The position numbers were made by a program, and so were the translations under genes. 64,000 nucleotides of DNA from positions 248,001 through 312,000 of the forward strand of contig NZ_SJER01000001.1 of NCBI RefSeq assembly GCF_004785955.1. The letters are read 5' to 3'. Below, in pieces: positions 1 through 9,853 of the stretch; the first letter of the stretch is position 1, and each line of letters starts with the position of its first letter. The notes beneath the pieces were generated by a model, which had not been told where the DNA came from, did no database searches, and saw only the letters and a program-made list of their open reading frames with translations. Source of the DNA: Halostella litorea (GTDB taxonomy: Archaea; Halobacteriota; Halobacteria; Halobacteriales; Natronoarchaeaceae).

Positions 1-491
1 TCGTCCATCATCCGGAAAAACCCGCGGAACGGGTGAGCGGTATCGTCCAGCATATCGACATCGTTCCGACCGTTTTGGACTCTCTAGGGCTCGAAATGCC
101 TGATAACTTACGGGGTAACGTCCTCCCTGCAGTCCACGAGTTCGCCTTCGCGGAGACGATCGAACAGACGATGGCCATGATTCGTACGGAAGACTGGAAA
201 TTAATCCAAACGAGAAAGAGAGAAGATCTGAAGTCGGAATACTGGTACCAGGAAGACGGCGAATTCGAACTCTATGATCTGGATGAAGATCCGAATGAAC
301 GGAGAAACGTAGCTGATCAGAACCCTTCCACCGTCCGTTATCTTCGGAAACAGCTAGACCGCGAGTTAGAACGGCAAATAAACACAGTCGAGGCCGAATC
401 CTCGAAGTCGGCCGAAATTGACGAGGATGAACTCGACAGTATTCAGGAACGGCTAGAAGCCTTGGGATATGCCGAGAGAGACAACACATGA
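1..491 (+). CDS. Sulfatase family protein, C-terminal part (5' end outside window)
   Basis: The reading frame is open from base 3 through the window edge to the stop at 491, so this is the last ~163 residues of a longer protein; the GTG at 33 is internal. The visible part has the typical sulfatase C-terminal features: a segment reading HIDIVPTVLDSLGLEMP followed by LRG, then a region of the type ELYDLDEDPNERRNVAD that closes many sulfatase/alkaline phosphatase-superfamily hydrolases. The catalytic Cys/Ser and metal ligands lie upstream and are not visible. The next gene is a glycosyltransferase 27 bases downstream, so a role in a surface polysaccharide locus is likely. Substrate cannot be told. 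Confidence 0.85.
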   Translation, partial: VHHPEKPAERVSGIVQHIDIVPTVLDSLGLEMPDNLRGNVLPAVHEFAFAETIEQTMAMIRTEDWKLIQTRKREDLKSEYWYQEDGEFELYDLDEDPNERRNVADQNPSTVRYLRKQLDRELERQINTVEAESSKSAEIDEDELDSIQERLEALGYAERDNT

Positions 492-518
492 GCGGGATAT
501 CGAACGAATAATACAGTC

Positions 519-1676
519 ATGAAAGAGGTTGCACTCATCGCAGGGCCGTACCTATCTCCTGATAGTATCAAACCATGGGAACATCTACACAACAACAGTG
601 AGGTTGACGTCACTGCCTTCGAGAGCAAGCCATCGAAGTTCGATACATCAACCCTCTCTGTCCCCGTCGAAAAGTTACACTGGATCGACGGTAAAGCAAG
701 TTTATTCGGCCATAAGTACTTCTTTGCGAAAGCTTTGACGAAACTCCGTCTCCCGTCTAATATCTTGACTGGAATCCGGAAACTGAGTGAGTACGACGTC
801 ATCCACATTCTGGAGAATTACCATGTGTTCTCGTTACAGGCCGCTATCGTTGCGCGGAGATCGGATACGCATCTCTTCATGTCAGCTGGGGAAAATATTC
901 CATATCCACTGTACCAGCGAAATCCCCTGCAGTGGTGGACAAAGAAGTTCGTAAACGACTCCGTTGATGCAGTGAATACGACGACTCCAATGGCGAAACG
1001 GGCGCTGATCCACGAGGGGGTGGATCATAAGAAGATATCGGTGATCCCAAATGCCGTCGATACTTCGAAATTTAAACCAACCTCTGATCCCGATATTTCC
1101 GACCTGAGTCTACCAAATGATATCGAGGATTCGTTGAATATACTGTTCGTCCACGGTCTCAATGAACAGAAAGGAGTTCCGTATCTGTTGGATGCCTTCG
1201 AACATATCCGAACGAACTTTGACGCTCGCCTTATCCTTCTCGGTGAAGACAAACTGTCCGAAGATCGGACCGAGATGATACGAAATTCGGATGACATCAT
1301 CTGGCAAGAACGTATTCCCTACTCGGAAATGCCCAAGGTATACAATATTTCCGACATATCTATCCTTCCGAGCGTGACGATGGTGAACAACCAAGAACAG
1401 TTCGGAGTAGCTGTCATCGAAGCGATGGCCTGTGGCTTACCGACGGTCGTTACCGACGTCGGCGGCCTCCCTTACGTCGTGGAGGCGGAAGAGACATCCA
1501 AGGTGATTCAGGAACGATCAGTCGATCAGATCGTGTCAGCTCTCGTAGAGTTGCTCGAATCCTCTCAACTACGAAGTAGACTGGGGAAGAATGGTCGAGA
1601 GCGGGCAGTCTCTAAATTCGGTAAAGAGGTCGTTGCAGACCAGCTTTTCGAATATTACGAGAACAGCGCAGAGTGA
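519..1676 (+). CDS. GT4-type glycosyltransferase
   Basis: 385 residues, the usual length for family GT4. The N-terminal half is a variable acceptor domain. The C-terminal GT1-fold domain starts near residue 205 (NILFVHGLNEQKGVPYLLDA) and carries the nucleotide-sugar-binding E-x7-E region near 293-306 (EQFGVAVIEAMACG) followed by GLPTVVTDVGG. It should transfer a sugar from an NDP-sugar donor to a glycan or lipid-linked acceptor on the cytosolic face of the membrane. It follows the sulfatase gene by 27 bases and is probably in the same operon. Donor and acceptor are unknown. Confidence 0.88.
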   Translation: MKEVALIAGPYLSPDSIKPWEHLHNNSEVDVTAFESKPSKFDTSTLSVPVEKLHWIDGKASLFGHKYFFAKALTKLRLPSNILTGIRKLSEYDVIHILENYHVFSLQAAIVARRSDTHLFMSAGENIPYPLYQRNPLQWWTKKFVNDSVDAVNTTTPMAKRALIHEGVDHKKISVIPNAVDTSKFKPTSDPDISDLSLPNDIEDSLNILFVHGLNEQKGVPYLLDAFEHIRTNFDARLILLGEDKLSEDRTEMIRNSDDIIWQERIPYSEMPKVYNISDISILPSVTMVNNQEQFGVAVIEAMACGLPTVVTDVGGLPYVVEAEETSKVIQERSVDQIVSALVELLESSQLRSRLGKNGRERAVSKFGKEVVADQLFEYYENSAE

Positions 1677-1828
1677 ACGGATGGATTGCGGCGAGAACCC
1701 AGCGGCCGGTAGGGAATTTCTAGGCTTTTCGCCCGAAAGGGGTTAGTAACTCAGTACTCCCAGTCTGATTTCATGGGTTCTCTGCGAGATCCGATATCGA
1801 TACGCGAGAGGGCCCTATATCGGATGCT

Positions 1829-2614
1829 TCACAGACCTAGGCTTCTCTTGAATTTATCGGCAAACCGAGAGAGTTGCCAGTCTAATTGTGTTACAGTGGC
1901 TGGAGCACCTACTCGCGGCAAGAGAACAGGATCCGAAGAGATGTTGGTCGACCGATCCGCTATAAGGCCGCATCGATGTGTCGCTTCAACGACCGCGTGT
2001 GACTCCTCGTTATATCTCCCGTAAGGATACGCGAATCGTTCAATCGTTAGATCGAATTCCTCTTCCAATACGTGTTTGCCCCTGACGATTTCTTCCTTGA
2101 TCTCCGTTTTGGAGAGGTCGTTCAGGTTGGGGTGTGAATACGTGTGATTTCCGATGGTAACGAGGTCGTGTTCTGCTAACTCTCTGACCTGGTCTGTACT
2201 CATGATTACGCCTTTCTCTCCCTCGGGGACTCCCAGCCGTGAATACAATATCTCTGAACGATCATCGATAAACGCTCCGTTCATGAATACCGTCGCCGGT
2301 ACGTTGTACTCTTCAAGGAGAGGGACAACAGTGTCGTAGAAGTCTCTGTAGCCGTCGTCAAATGTCAGCACTACCCCCCGCTTAGTATCGAACAGCTCAT
2401 CAAGGTCGACGATCTCGTAGTGGTTTTTCAGGAATTGGATTTGCTTTTCAAATTCCTTGACTGATGTTTCACTCCACGGTTTCTCACCTATCGAATGGTA
2501 TAGGAGGATGACCCGGTCAACCGGTGAGAAATCGATATATCGTCTGGATTCATGGTAGAGATGACCGATGGATCGCCAAATAGTTTGGCTGAGGGACATC
2601 ATGGATTTACGCAT
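1829..2614 (-). CDS. Polysaccharide deacetylase (NodB-fold, CE4-like)
   Basis: 261 residues. The NodB motif 1 TFDDGY lies at 84-89 with the two metal/catalytic Asp residues, motif 2 GNHTYSHPNLN has His157 and His161, and RFAYPYGRYN lies near 193-202. These are the zinc-binding and substrate-groove motifs of carbohydrate esterase family 4, which remove N- or O-acetyl groups from polysaccharides. No clear signal peptide is visible, so where it acts is uncertain. It converges with the glycosyltransferase gene, and the context suggests exopolysaccharide or S-layer glycan modification. The ATG at 2614 was chosen because the translation before LLYHSIG has the normal length. Confidence 0.87.
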   Translation of the reverse strand: MRKSMMSLSQTIWRSIGHLYHESRRYIDFSPVDRVILLYHSIGEKPWSETSVKEFEKQIQFLKNHYEIVDLDELFDTKRGVVLTFDDGYRDFYDTVVPLLEEYNVPATVFMNGAFIDDRSEILYSRLGVPEGEKGVIMSTDQVRELAEHDLVTIGNHTYSHPNLNDLSKTEIKEEIVRGKHVLEEEFDLTIERFAYPYGRYNEESHAVVEATHRCGLIADRSTNISSDPVLLPRVGAPATVTQLDWQLSRFADKFKRSLGL

Positions 2615-2905
2615 TCACGGCGGGCCTATAGTTCAATGTGGTATCGATATAGCCCCTTCGGTGTAGAACGCTTCTATCGGCCATTGGATTGGCTGTAACT
2701 AATGATGGTTACGCCATCAAGTAAGCGTCCACCGATACATCTCCAACCCCCAGAGACAGTCAACTCAGGCTTGGCTTTACCGCAATGAGTGGACCGACGC
2801 TCAGAAAGCAGATTCTCCGGATGACAGTGCAGCCAGCGACGATTCATGAGCTCAGTTAGTCATGACAGTCGAACGCCAGAAGTGTTCGCAGAATGGATTA
2901 TGGAA

Positions 2906-3317
2906 CTATTCGACAATGGCATAGAGGAAGCCTTGGCCTCCCCTGCCTCCGCGGATGCTCGTGTTGCCCTCATTGGCGCCGTTACACGTAGAGAAGGTCG
3001 AAGACCGTCTTCTTATCGCACCCTCGTGCTTCTCGCCCAACAGTTCTGCAACTAAGTTTGAGGTGACCTGATAGCTCGTATTGTCCTTGGTGCACGAATA
3101 CCGAACGTTATAGAGGTCGATATACTTGCTGTCGGCGAACGCACGCAAGTCCTCTGATCTGTATGTGGCACCGACGGTTTTCCTTTATTTTCTTCCCGTA
3201 GACGAATGTGTTGTGCGGGAAAGCCCCTCTCGCCGTGGGCGCAAGGACATTGTGGAGATCATCTAGTTCCGTTTCACGCTCTGGAACTTCCTCAGGTGAC
3301 CAAGAGTCTATGTACAC
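2906..3317 (-). pseudogene. Decayed orc1/cdc6 replication initiator relic
   Basis: Two overlapping frames on the minus strand together resemble the N-terminal third of archaeal Orc1/Cdc6. The first (from GTG 3317) reads SWSPEEVPERETELDDLHNV, then HNTFVYGK, which is the stretch leading into Walker A. One frame over, the match resumes as GATYRSEDLRAFADSKYIDL and continues through TSYQVTSNLVAELL. The shift falls at about 3185-3195, inside the P-loop, so no intact ATPase can be made. Similarity fades below about 3040. The DNA-binding C-terminal domain is absent. A TATA-like TTTATAAA lies just upstream (3319-3326). It is probably the remains of a plasmid replication gene. Confidence 0.72.
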
Positions 3318-3708
3318 TATTTATAAAATCATGGTGTTCGGAGCGTCTTCATTCTGGGAGTGAAGAACGACTACCCCATTCCGTCTGTTAATATACTACC
3401 GAATTCCCATGGCACAAGAGACTCTTCACAACACTCCCCTCCCCCCTCAATTTCTCTATGAATTATGCGGACATGGTGGGGTCCCCGACAGAGCAGCATT
3501 CACATTTTGCTGTAGGCACGTGTGAAAGGTTCAGCATCACATTCGTGAAGGATGAGAATAATCTGACGTGGCGCAGGATGCTCATCCATGCCGCTGTCAA
3601 CGGGGACCCTGGCCGGGCAGGATGTCGGAGGCTATTCGACCGAGCCTATCGCTTAGACACCGCCCTGGAGACGAGGCTCCGCTTCCTATATATTTCTCAT
3701 CTCTGTCC
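3318..3708. other. Gene-free stretch between cdc6 relic and virB4
   Basis: About 390 bases with no convincing coding frame. The left end holds a TATA-like box (3319-3326) reading toward the cdc6 relic. A C-rich run (cccctcccccctc) lies near 3437-3450. I could not see origin-recognition-box copies or an AT-rich unwinding element, so an active origin is not supported. Confidence 0.4.
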
Positions 3709-5700
3709 TCAATCGACCATCTCAGCCTCGTACTCACTCGCCCGCACCCGCAACGGAAACCACCCTTCTCCGTCAACCCCCAACAACGCCTCCGAGAATC
3801 CGTCTTCTTCGTTGCCAGCCTTCGCGCTCCGTACCCACTCTACTTCACGCTCGCTCAACCCGAACCACTCCGCGAGTTTCTCTGTTTCCTCCTGCACACG
3901 ATGAATCACCGTCATCGAACAGAGATTCGCGATCGTCTGGGCTTCGGGCGTCAGGGAGAACTCACCGCCAGTCTGCGTGATAAAGTGCAACGACAGGTCG
4001 TAGTGTCTGCTGTGCCGGACGGCCATCTCCAAGAACTCCAATGATGTCGAATCGCCCATCAGGTAGTGGGCCTCGTCGACGACGAAAACTACCTTCTCGT
4101 CGGCCTGTTTCGCACGCTCGTATACAGCGTTGAAGATCACCTGCATCATCAGACTCGTCTCGGTCCGGCCACGAACGCCCTCTTCCTGGTTCAAATCGAG
4201 ATAGAGCACCTTCGAGTCCAAATCCAGCTCCGTCGGCGCGGCCAGGTTCGCCAGGTCCCCACCCTCTCGGAACGACGGGCGGAGGTCTTTGAGCAGCGAC
4301 TGGGAATCGGTGCGCACACTCTCCTGTTCTCCCTCGGTAGCGTACCCGAACTGTCCGGGCTCCGAAAGTAGATCCTCCAACACCGAAATCACGGTGCGGA
4401 CGGTCGGCGACTCGTTCGAATGCGTCTCCGGCTCTCTCGTGATCCCCTGGCGCTCGTAGGCGACCTGGACGGCCCGCCTGAGCGTTTGCTTTCGCTCCGC
4501 AAGGGGATTGTTCGCGACGTGGGCGAAAAACGTCTCGAAGAACGTGAGGACCCACGTGATCTGTTCTGCCCACGGGTCGAGGTCGGGGACGCTCGCCAGC
4601 ACCGACTCGGGCGTCGGCTGCAGTTCAAGCGGGTTGAACCCGCGCTTCCCGCCGACCGTGACGCGTTCGCCGCCGAGGGCCTCGTTCACGCCCGCAAAGC
4701 CCTCCAGCGGGTCGAGCATGATGATATGGGTGTCCGGGTCGTACATCGCCCGCCTGACGAGCTGGAGTTTCGTCGAGAATGATTTGCCCGCGCCGAGTTG
4801 CCCGATAACCATTGTACAGTATCCCGTCTCGCGGTTGAACCGATCGAGAATTACGGGGCTCTCGTTCAGCGCGTAGGTGCCATACTCGATACCCGGCTCC
4901 GCAAACGTCCCGGCGACGAAGGGAAACATCGCACCGACCGCGCCGCCGAGCACGGGAACCGTCGTCTCCATCGACTCCGCGAGCCGGTCCACAGCAACGG
5001 GAGCGCCAGACGACAGCGTCGCAAGTTGGTTCCACCGTGGTAGGACCGGCGTGAGGTTCGCCGGCGAGCGTCGTGCGGTGTTTGCCACAGCAGTCGCGTT
5101 GACGTCCTCTTCGCTATCGCCGCGAACGGTGAGATACATCGACGCGTCGAAGGCCTTCATCTGGGTGTTCCGCAGGACGTCGTAGAGTTCGCGGTAGTCC
5201 GCCAGATCCTTTTGCACACCGCGAGCGCCCGCTCGCCGTTTCTCAGCGAGGTACTCCTCGTCGGCCTCAAGGTCCTCGATCTGGTTCTCCAGCGAATCCA
5301 GGGTAGCGTTCGTATCCCGCGGTGCAAGATGCAGCGAGATGTCCGTGGTCCGCGTCTCCGCCGTCGCGTACAGCCCCTCAAAGAGTCCGTCTGCCGGCGA
5401 GTCAGGGAACTCGCTGACCCAGAACGACTTCGTCCACGTATCGCCGGTCCGGACGGCCCCCGAGCGGTGTTCGATACACGCCGGCGCAACGACCGACTGG
5501 TGGATATCCGGGATCCCATCGAGTGACGTCGCTCCCGCCTCGTAGGCGACTGTCGCTGTGCCCGCCGTCGTGGCGTGGCGGTCCTGTTCGTCGCCGTCCG
5601 AATCCATCGGTTCCGGCTGTCTCGTCTCCCTGTTTGGTCCGTCTTCTGCAACGTCCTCCGTCCTGGAGCCGAGAAACGGCAGTCTATCTCGAAGCCTCAT
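3709..5700 (-). CDS. virB4: VirB4/TrbE-type conjugation ATPase
   Basis: 663 residues. Walker A is GQLGAGKS (300-307) and Walker B is VVFVVDEAH (537-545), followed by a sensor-like segment in which LHFITQTGGEF resembles the FxTQ motif of the VirB4 family. The N-terminal ~280 residues resemble the CagE/TrbE/VirB4 N-domain. In bacteria this hexameric ATPase powers assembly of the conjugation channel and pilus; in haloarchaea homologues mark conjugative plasmids and ICEs. It is the last gene of a five-gene leftward operon and its ATG overlaps the stop of the upstream gene by 4 bases (5697-5700). Confidence 0.92.
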   Translation of the reverse strand: MRLRDRLPFLGSRTEDVAEDGPNRETRQPEPMDSDGDEQDRHATTAGTATVAYEAGATSLDGIPDIHQSVVAPACIEHRSGAVRTGDTWTKSFWVSEFPDSPADGLFEGLYATAETRTTDISLHLAPRDTNATLDSLENQIEDLEADEEYLAEKRRAGARGVQKDLADYRELYDVLRNTQMKAFDASMYLTVRGDSEEDVNATAVANTARRSPANLTPVLPRWNQLATLSSGAPVAVDRLAESMETTVPVLGGAVGAMFPFVAGTFAEPGIEYGTYALNESPVILDRFNRETGYCTMVIGQLGAGKSFSTKLQLVRRAMYDPDTHIIMLDPLEGFAGVNEALGGERVTVGGKRGFNPLELQPTPESVLASVPDLDPWAEQITWVLTFFETFFAHVANNPLAERKQTLRRAVQVAYERQGITREPETHSNESPTVRTVISVLEDLLSEPGQFGYATEGEQESVRTDSQSLLKDLRPSFREGGDLANLAAPTELDLDSKVLYLDLNQEEGVRGRTETSLMMQVIFNAVYERAKQADEKVVFVVDEAHYLMGDSTSLEFLEMAVRHSRHYDLSLHFITQTGGEFSLTPEAQTIANLCSMTVIHRVQEETEKLAEWFGLSEREVEWVRSAKAGNEEDGFSEALLGVDGEGWFPLRVRASEYEAEMVD

Positions 5701-6743
5701 TGTGTTGCCCCCGCGGTTGCGGTCGTCTCACGGTCGCGCCGACTCACCACCGGGCGCGTTCGAAGCACCCGTTCCATGTCGCCGTACTCGGGACGCTCGC
5801 CGGACCAGTACTCGCCGAGCAATTTCACGGCGTCAGCAGTCGCCACACGAGTCGCACTACAGCCGTCCATCTCGCGGATGCCGCCTTCGAGCCGCCGACA
5901 GCGTTCCGAGAGCGCGCTCGACATCGCTTCGTGCTGGGCGGCCTTCGCGGGGGCGAACCACGCCTGGACGAACAGCCCGAGGACGGGCACCGCAGTCAGC
6001 TTCTGACTCACGCTCTCGCGTTCGAACTGCACCTCGGCGGGGATCACGGGGACGACGACGTAGTGGTCCCGGATCGTCATGCGCCGATCTTCGAGGTCCC
6101 GACGGTACCACGCGACGTAGTGCTCGATGAGGGCTTGCAACTGCGAATTGTCCGCGACGTCGTCGTCACTCAACCGCGCTTCGTAGTGTGAGAGGTACTC
6201 CGAAACGGGGAACGGTTGGGTCGTCGAGTAGATCTGGATGGGGAACTCGACGACGGTGTTTAACAGGTCCTGAAACGCTTCTGCCTGTTCGCGCCACTGT
6301 TCGTCGGTCGCGAGCGCCATCGTCGGCCCGCTGACCTGGATGAGTCCCACGAGCGCCCCGTCCGTTCGTTCGAGCGCTTGCTGGTCGGAATGGACGCGCT
6401 CGATCGCGGTGTAGCCCTTCGCGGCGTCGTGTGCGATCTCCCGGTCGCTCCGGTGAAATCCGAGGACGGTCCCGATCCAGTCGAGACTGGTCGTGTAGGC
6501 CGGCGTCAGCGAGACGAAAAGCCCGCCGACCGCCATCGCACAGAGTGCGAGCGGGAGCGCGAACGTCTGGACCGGGTAGCCACCGACCGACAGCGACGGT
6601 GGCAACAGGACCTGCGTGACGAGGATGACGACGACGCCGGGGGCCATCCCGACCGCCAGGTCCGTCAGCGTGTATCTGCCGAACAGTTTCGTGCCTGTAC
6701 CGAGCGATTTCGGGATTCGTTTCGTGGGGTCGGTGTGACTCAT
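5697..6743 (-). CDS. Conjugation-operon membrane protein with VirB3/PrgI-like N-terminus
   Basis: 348 residues. Two closely spaced membrane helices lie at about 28-49 and 57-81 after a short basic N-terminus, followed by a ~260-residue soluble domain. A small two-helix protein placed directly before VirB4 is the position and topology of VirB3/PrgI. The long soluble tail may correspond to part of the VirB4 N-domain that is fused to VirB3 in other systems. It overlaps its neighbours by 4 bases on both sides, which indicates translational coupling. No enzymatic motif is visible. Confidence 0.7.
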   Translation of the reverse strand: MSHTDPTKRIPKSLGTGTKLFGRYTLTDLAVGMAPGVVVILVTQVLLPPSLSVGGYPVQTFALPLALCAMAVGGLFVSLTPAYTTSLDWIGTVLGFHRSDREIAHDAAKGYTAIERVHSDQQALERTDGALVGLIQVSGPTMALATDEQWREQAEAFQDLLNTVVEFPIQIYSTTQPFPVSEYLSHYEARLSDDDVADNSQLQALIEHYVAWYRRDLEDRRMTIRDHYVVVPVIPAEVQFERESVSQKLTAVPVLGLFVQAWFAPAKAAQHEAMSSALSERCRRLEGGIREMDGCSATRVATADAVKLLGEYWSGERPEYGDMERVLRTRPVVSRRDRETTATAGATQ

Positions 6744-8071
6744 GGGTCCTCGCGCCGCGTCGCATCCGCAGGTGGTCTATCGAACGTCGACTGGCCGCTC
6801 GACGGGTCGTCCATCCGGTCAGTTGTCTCTGCGTCAGTCGGATCCGGGGTGGTTGGTCCTTGCCCGGACGACGGGCCGTCACCGCGCTCCCGCATCGGGT
6901 CGACGCCGTCAGTCCGCCCCGGTAGCGCAGATGGCCCGTCGTTCGACCGACTCGAAGCGGTTCCGCCCGTATTGCCCTGTGTGGTATCTCCCTGGTCGGC
7001 TCCCGGTCGGCTGAACACGTCTTTGAGGCCGGCCCGCGTCGCGTGGACGCGCGAGCCCATCGCGTGGGCGCGGGAACCACTCGATCCGAGCGACGTCTGT
7101 CCGCTGCGGTCAACCGCGGGGTCACCCTGTGCCCCTCGCCTGAAGTTCCGGCCGCCCTGGACCGCTGTCTGTCCGCCCGTCCGTGTTCGGTCGATACGCG
7201 CTCGGGCGCGGTGTGACGAGGTTCGACGGGACGCCCTATCGGCGGCGAAAAACAGCGCGCCGGCCTGCCAGAACAGGACGACCGGTGCGGCGACGGCGAC
7301 GATGGGGATCACGAGCGCCGAGAGCCACGCGCCGAGGCCGCCCATCGTGAGGTCCAGCCCCCCGCCGAGGATCGCACCGAGTCTGAACAGGATCGCCACG
7401 GGGAGGGTCATGAACAGGAACGGAACGTAGAAGCCGGCCAGGCGGCGCATGAACCGCGAGACGAGAGCGAAGGGCCCGACGCCCGGGATCCAGAGGACGA
7501 TCAGGACCGGCATCAACAGGACGAACATGTAGAGGACGACCTGGCGCACGTAGTAGATGAGCGCGAGCAGGAGAAACAGCGTCAGGTCCACGGTCAGGGT
7601 GATCGCGAGTCCGAGGACGCCGAGTGCACTGAACGACAGCGTTTGAAACAGCGAGACTTCGGAGAGGTCGGGGACGAGAAACCCCGTGAGCGCGCTCACG
7701 AATCGCAGCGAAATGGCGGCCAGCCACCACCACGCGAGCACGCCGAGCAGCCCGGAGAACGCGCGTCGCTTCAACTTCGCTCGGTGATAGCCGCCGAAGA
7801 GGTGACTCGTCGTCTCAAGCAGGATGACGATCCCGATGGAGAGCGCCCACAGCATGAGCGAGAGCGGGACGATCGCTTCCCAGTAGTATTCGTACATCCC
7901 CGGCCACACGCCGTTCGTCGGCGCGGCGAAGACGGCGTTGGGGTGGGGCGTCCCGACGACCGTCCGAACCAGGTCGTCGACGTACGTCTCGATGAGCGAC
8001 GTGATGGGACTGAACAGCAGCGAGACGAACTCCGTGAGCGCGTCGACGATCGCATCGGTGAGCGCCCCCAT
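6740..8071 (-). CDS. Polytopic VirB6/TrbL-like conjugation membrane protein
   Basis: 443 residues. About six hydrophobic segments lie between residues 65 and 275 (for example PLSLMLWALSIGIVILLE, then WWLAAISLRF, then a long one from ITLTVDLTLFLLLALIYYV). The remaining ~165 residues form a hydrophilic, low-complexity, Gly/Ser/Asp/Thr-rich tail with many Arg. This is the layout of VirB6/TrbL inner-membrane channel subunits. It sits in the same operon as VirB4, overlaps the next gene by 4 bases and directly abuts the previous one. Assignment rests on topology and context, not on a sequence motif. Confidence 0.7.
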   Translation of the reverse strand: MGALTDAIVDALTEFVSLLFSPITSLIETYVDDLVRTVVGTPHPNAVFAAPTNGVWPGMYEYYWEAIVPLSLMLWALSIGIVILLETTSHLFGGYHRAKLKRRAFSGLLGVLAWWWLAAISLRFVSALTGFLVPDLSEVSLFQTLSFSALGVLGLAITLTVDLTLFLLLALIYYVRQVVLYMFVLLMPVLIVLWIPGVGPFALVSRFMRRLAGFYVPFLFMTLPVAILFRLGAILGGGLDLTMGGLGAWLSALVIPIVAVAAPVVLFWQAGALFFAADRASRRTSSHRARARIDRTRTGGQTAVQGGRNFRRGAQGDPAVDRSGQTSLGSSGSRAHAMGSRVHATRAGLKDVFSRPGADQGDTTQGNTGGTASSRSNDGPSALPGRTDGVDPMRERGDGPSSGQGPTTPDPTDAETTDRMDDPSSGQSTFDRPPADATRREDP

Positions 8072-9853
8072 TCAGACACCTCGCCACGGCGGCCAGATCC
8101 CCCACCCGGTCACGCGGTCCAGAATGTACACGGCGACCAGTACGGTCAGTACCGGGATGGCCATCCCGTACAGCGTTTCGAGCACGTCGATGACCGTCCC
8201 GCGAACGTAGGCCGTATCCGAATCGGCGACGTAACTGGGCGGGTTCTGCCACCAGCGCCCGGGCTCGTATCGTGCCGTCACCCCGCCGCCAGGGCTCGGG
8301 ATCGTCAGAACGGCGATCCCGGACTCGTTCGTCTGGACAGTCTGGCCCGCAAGGACGACCGCGCCGTATCGCCGCGTCGTGTCGATCGGCTCGCCCGTTT
8401 CTGCGTCCCTGAGCGTGACCCGTGCGGTGACGGTCTCCTCGGTCACGTTGGTGAGCGTCACGGTGAGGTTGCTCTCCGCGATGGGAATTTCCGCGAAGGT
8501 ATCGGCCGTCACGTTCGTCGAGACGCCCCGGACGAGCCCTGCCGCCGTCACCGACGAATCGATCAGGTTCCGCCGGTCCGGGTCATCGATCTTCGTCCGG
8601 GTCGCGATCCCGTAACTCCCGGTGTAGGGATCAGTGACGACGTCGAGTGCAACGTCCTCGGGGAGCTCGGGGGGCGCGATCTCCTCGCCGTAGGTTTCGA
8701 GCAGCGTGACGTTTCGGCGGGCGGAACTGGACGGTCCCGTTTCGCTCGGATACGCAACGACGTGCAGGGGGTGGAGCGGCGATCGTACCGTCTTGGTGTC
8801 GTCATCGTTCCGATAGACGAGTGCGTCCCAGCGGGGGTCGCGGGCCGAGTAAAACCGCCAGACACCCTGCACCTGACCGCCTGGTAGCGAGTAGCCCGCC
8901 CACGGCTGGTTCTTGTACGCGACGAGCCCGAGGTCGCCGTTCGGGTAGCGCCCGGTGAACCCAGAGACTCGAAGCGCGTACACAGTGACGTCGACCGCCG
9001 TCTCGACGGTGTGGGTCTCGGTCTGATACGTGACGGTGGTGTCCCATTCATCACAGCCCTCCTTGGGATCCGCACTCGCGTTCTCTATGGAGCCGTTCGT
9101 CTCCGTCGCCGTGTCGTTCCCGGCGACACAGACGGACACGCGATGGCGAAGCCGCACTTCGACGTCCGTCTCGACCGAGAGCGTGTGGTCAGTCCCCGAA
9201 TACGCATCGAGGTTGGCGTAGGTCAGTGTCGGCGTGTGTGTTGCCCCTGCTGTCGTCTCGACAGCGCCGTCGACGAGCAGTCGCGTCTCTGCGATCCGGT
9301 GGAACGTAAGCGACCATTCGCTTTGTCGTTCCGTCGATGCCGTATCGCGTGGGACGGCGACGCGATAGTCGGCCGTCGCAAGCACGCTCCCGTTCGGTGC
9401 GACGTAGTGGGGCTGATCCGTCCGTGACAGTTTCGCCCGCGTCGAGGGCTGGACCGCAAAGACCGCCACGTAGGCGTCTTTCACGAATCGGCCGTCCGAG
9501 AGCGTGGTGTTCGGGGGATGGACAGATACCGTCCGGTTCGTCTCGGGGAACTCCCGGTGGTCGCCGCTGTTCCACTGTTCGACCGCACGGGGTGGGGCGT
9601 TGAACGGAATGTCGGTGAGCGCTGCGAGCTCGGCCAGTTCGGCGTCGCTTCTGTTTGCGAGTTCCTCCGGGTCGGGGTCGTCCTCGTCGCCCGACCAGAG
9701 CGTCCGAAACGTCGAGTCGTTCAGGCCGTGGTCGGTTTCGTTCGGCGGGTCGAACGACTGGGCCGTACTCGCGGCATACACAGTCGAGCTGCCGACTAGC
9801 GAGACCGCAAAGACAGCGCCGACCAGCAGTGCCCACGGGCTTATAACCCGCAA
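8072..9853 (-). CDS. Large exported, C-terminally anchored protein of the conjugation operon
   Basis: 593 residues starting at TTG (9851-9853). An N-terminal signal or anchor helix (ALLVGAVFAVSLVGSSTVYA) is followed by a ~530-residue extracellular, Thr/Asp-rich region with predicted beta structure. A segment near the end, with EPIDTTRRYGAVVLAG and VLTIPSPGGGVTARYEPGRW, looks like an Ig/carboxypeptidase-regulatory-type beta domain. A final membrane helix (YGMAIPVLTVLVAVYIL) precedes a short cytosolic tail. It overlaps the preceding gene by 13 bases. It is likely a cell-surface part of the conjugation apparatus, perhaps an adhesin; no family is recognised with certainty. Confidence 0.72.
   Translation of the reverse strand: MRVISPWALLVGAVFAVSLVGSSTVYAASTAQSFDPPNETDHGLNDSTFRTLWSGDEDDPDPEELANRSDAELAELAALTDIPFNAPPRAVEQWNSGDHREFPETNRTVSVHPPNTTLSDGRFVKDAYVAVFAVQPSTRAKLSRTDQPHYVAPNGSVLATADYRVAVPRDTASTERQSEWSLTFHRIAETRLLVDGAVETTAGATHTPTLTYANLDAYSGTDHTLSVETDVEVRLRHRVSVCVAGNDTATETNGSIENASADPKEGCDEWDTTVTYQTETHTVETAVDVTVYALRVSGFTGRYPNGDLGLVAYKNQPWAGYSLPGGQVQGVWRFYSARDPRWDALVYRNDDDTKTVRSPLHPLHVVAYPSETGPSSSARRNVTLLETYGEEIAPPELPEDVALDVVTDPYTGSYGIATRTKIDDPDRRNLIDSSVTAAGLVRGVSTNVTADTFAEIPIAESNLTVTLTNVTEETVTARVTLRDAETGEPIDTTRRYGAVVLAGQTVQTNESGIAVLTIPSPGGGVTARYEPGRWWQNPPSYVADSDTAYVRGTVIDVLETLYGMAIPVLTVLVAVYILDRVTGWGIWPPWRGV

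Noticed and set aside
3400-3708. Possible replication origin next to the cdc6 relic
   Set aside because: No clear origin recognition boxes or AT-rich unwinding element could be seen.
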